A stretch of DNA of 51,209 bases from JAFGXW01 sp964634385. Its GTDB lineage: Bacteria > Bacillota_I > Bacilli_A > Izemoplasmatales > Izemoplasmataceae. The position numbers and the translations under genes were made by a program. Location: NCBI GenBank assembly GCA_964634385.1, contig CAZWIZ010000011.1, positions 1 to 51,209 on the forward strand. Reading direction: 5' to 3'. This document shows positions 49,649-51,209 of the stretch, piece after piece (position 1 is the stretch's first letter; every line of letters begins with the position of its first letter). The notes beneath the pieces are model-generated. The model was given only the letters and a program-made list of their open reading frames with translations, was not told the origin of the DNA and made no database searches.

Positions 49649-51145
49649 TTATGTTAATACTAGTACCATAGATGGCACTCCAAAAAACAAGAAATTACTT
49701 TGATAAATAATTAGATATTCATTTGTACTATGGTTTTCTAGCATAAACTTATAATCATACATCTCACTCAAAGAATATAGTAACGGTCTAAAAGCTTTTG
49801 AAGGTGTTGTTTCAGATCCTGAATTAGCAATATCAATATATGTTCTATCTTCTTCTCTTAATGTAGAATAATATTCTATCTTCTTTCCAAAATCTGTTTC
49901 TATCAATTTAGCAGTATATGATTCATCAATAAAGTAATAACCCTCAGATCTATCATATTGGTCCACTTTTACTTCATTAAAAATGCCGCTTTTAGCTTGT
50001 GTTGTTACATATCTAGTAAGATAATTCGTTTCATAAAATCCTTTTCCACTATAATAGTAGTTGAATACAGAACTTTCAATTCCATCACGATCATGGATAG
50101 TATAGGATATAGAAGATCTGTTTGGATATAAATATCCATTAAATTCACAATCAACTGTTTTATTATACTTATTCGTAAACGTAACAGCATTAACTGTATT
50201 CATTCTTTTACCTGATGCAAATTCATTAATAACTTCAAACTCACCATCTGGATCAACAATCTCCTTGAAAGAGATATCGTAATAAAAGTTAGAAATATTA
50301 TTTTCACCATCTAAACCAGATCCTTCATCCGGTATTTGTACATATTGTGCTTCATATACAGTTACTTCAGGATCAATATTCTCAATATCAGGAATATAAA
50401 TATCCATTAATGCTCCCAATCCATCAAATGAATGTTCCCATTTATATTCTGTAATAGAACTGACTGCGACTGATTCAGTAAATCCATTATCTGATAACAA
50501 ATCACCATATTCATTTTCAACTATCTTTACATACTTATTCACATGGTATCGAAAGTTAGTATCTAAATCAAGGGTCCACTGAGACGTTTCTAAGGAATCA
50601 ATGTATATTTTTTGAATTCTCCCATGTTCGTCTTCATAAGTATATGAGAAGCTTGTATTTAATTTTTTAAAGTAATAATCTTCAAACATCCACCCATAAG
50701 CTTCCTCATAGACAGTAAAAGACAAAGTCTCAATACCATCATCATAATTATATTCAAGGTTACTTAATTCAGGACATATAAAATTGTATTGTGATGAATA
50801 AATTAAATTATCATATTTATCGTAATATGCACAAGATTGTAATGGAGGGATTTCATATTTTTCAATCAAATTTAATTGTACGTTCCCCACTGTGATAAGC
50901 AAGAAGCTACCTACAACAACTGATAGACCTCTAATAATCCATATTCTTGGAGAAAATCGGTCTATTTTAATTAGAAGTTTATAACTCATCCAAATACTAA
51001 GAATAATAACATATGCAAAAAGCATATATATTAAAACGTGTCTTATAATAAACCATGTTTCAATAACCGATGGAACTAAAACATATAAAATAACAATACT
51101 AACAAGTATTATAATTGGAAATGTAATTAATAATATTTTTTTCAA
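49649..51145 (-). CDS. Membrane-anchored protein of unknown function
   Basis: A 498-aa protein with three hydrophobic helices at the N-terminus (about residues 5-25, 32-55 and 70-92), then an extracellular beta-rich, Tyr/Glu/Asp-rich domain of 390 residues (SLEYNYDDGIETLSFTVYEE; TNFRYHVNKYVKIVENEYGD; SGKGFYETNYLTRYVTT). The C-terminus ends in a short hydrophobic stretch LFFGVPSMVLVLT. No family recognised. The frame starts with TTG, preceded by AAGGAG 6 nt upstream, the best-supported start. It is monocistronic as far as can be seen and ends in a clear terminator. Confidence 0.68.
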   Translation of the reverse strand: MKKILLITFPIIILVSIVILYVLVPSVIETWFIIRHVLIYMLFAYVIILSIWMSYKLLIKIDRFSPRIWIIRGLSVVVGSFLLITVGNVQLNLIEKYEIPPLQSCAYYDKYDNLIYSSQYNFICPELSNLEYNYDDGIETLSFTVYEEAYGWMFEDYYFKKLNTSFSYTYEDEHGRIQKIYIDSLETSQWTLDLDTNFRYHVNKYVKIVENEYGDLLSDNGFTESVAVSSITEYKWEHSFDGLGALMDIYIPDIENIDPEVTVYEAQYVQIPDEGSGLDGENNISNFYYDISFKEIVDPDGEFEVINEFASGKRMNTVNAVTFTNKYNKTVDCEFNGYLYPNRSSISYTIHDRDGIESSVFNYYYSGKGFYETNYLTRYVTTQAKSGIFNEVKVDQYDRSEGYYFIDESYTAKLIETDFGKKIEYYSTLREEDRTYIDIANSGSETTPSKAFRPLLYSLSEMYDYKFMLENHSTNEYLIIYQSNFLFFGVPSMVLVLT

Positions 51146-51209
51146 AATATTCTCCTTTCATTATTTTTATTTTTTATATAAACAAAAATAATGAATCAAC
51201 ATCTAAGCA

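Noticed and set aside
48900..49650. CRISPR array
   Set aside because: GAGAATAT copies are too short and irregularly spaced (59, 70, 261 and 60 bases) for repeats and spacers, and no cas gene is present.
1..51209. Mycoplasma genetic code (UGA as Trp)
   Set aside because: Trp positions in conserved motifs use TGG, and TGA acts as a stop (for example the GGDEF gene at 16604), so the standard bacterial code fits.

Overview
The window is about 51 kb of very AT-rich, almost entirely minus-strand DNA from a low-GC Mollicutes-like or Bacillota bacterium. TGG encodes Trp and TGA serves as a stop (for example at 16604), so the Mycoplasma UGA-Trp code is excluded. Strong AGGAGG-type ribosome sites, a probable PPi-type phosphofructokinase, an Opp system with enlarged subunits, many Ig-like lipoproteins and an ER/archaeal-type signal peptidase would suit an Izemoplasma/Acholeplasma/Haloplasma-like lineage. 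That placement is inference. A run of exactly 100 N at 39832-39931 shows this is a scaffold.

Layout. 1-6.2 kb: 5' part of a PduO-type cobalamin adenosyltransferase, an FNR-like flavin reductase, a small basic protein, an 882-aa coiled-coil protein, an alpha/beta hydrolase and pyroglutamyl peptidase. 6.3-6.7 kb: decayed GH16 glucanase. 6.8-13.4 kb: oppB-C-D-F-A oligopeptide importer; OppF carries an insertion resembling a piece of RNA polymerase beta', and OppC has a large extracellular insertion. 13.5-23.7 kb: housekeeping and membrane genes (PHP phosphoesterase, DUF445, a SemiSWEET-like protein with a GGDEF cyclase, a PlsC-type acyltransferase, NUDIX, HD, hydrolase, flavodoxin/ferredoxin). 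23.9-30 kb: phosphofructokinase, an Ig-repeat lipoprotein, DUF1361, an RlmL/YpsC-type methyltransferase and DUF2161.

30.1-34.3 kb is the most interesting region. Two SipW-type secreted proteins (camelysin/TasA-like), a third related secreted protein and three tandem signal-peptidase-like proteins (one without catalytic residues) lie behind two candidate GEMM-I (cyclic-di-GMP class I) riboswitches. The first sits between a consensus promoter and an intrinsic terminator, with a visible antiterminator. The second is a divergent aptamer beside a hairpin that can mask the Shine-Dalgarno of its gene. The GGDEF protein at 16.6 kb could supply the ligand. Together these suggest a second-messenger-controlled surface-fibre locus.

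34.5-40.9 kb: M29 aminopeptidase (the one large plus-strand gene), orphan solute-binding lipoprotein, MMPL exporter, assembly gap, DegV protein. 41-45.2 kb: small basic ORF, TauE/SafE permease, TrmO, and an unusual fusion of ferredoxin, DUF1858-like, DUF2249 and substrate-binding-like domains without a signal peptide. 45.3-46.7 kb: decayed nested insertion sequences with an intact passenger ORF. 46.7-48.6 kb: nitronate monooxygenase-like enzyme and a second DegV protein. 48.6-49.6 kb: a gene-free kilobase with IS and tRNA-like debris. 49.6-51.1 kb: unrecognised membrane-anchored protein.
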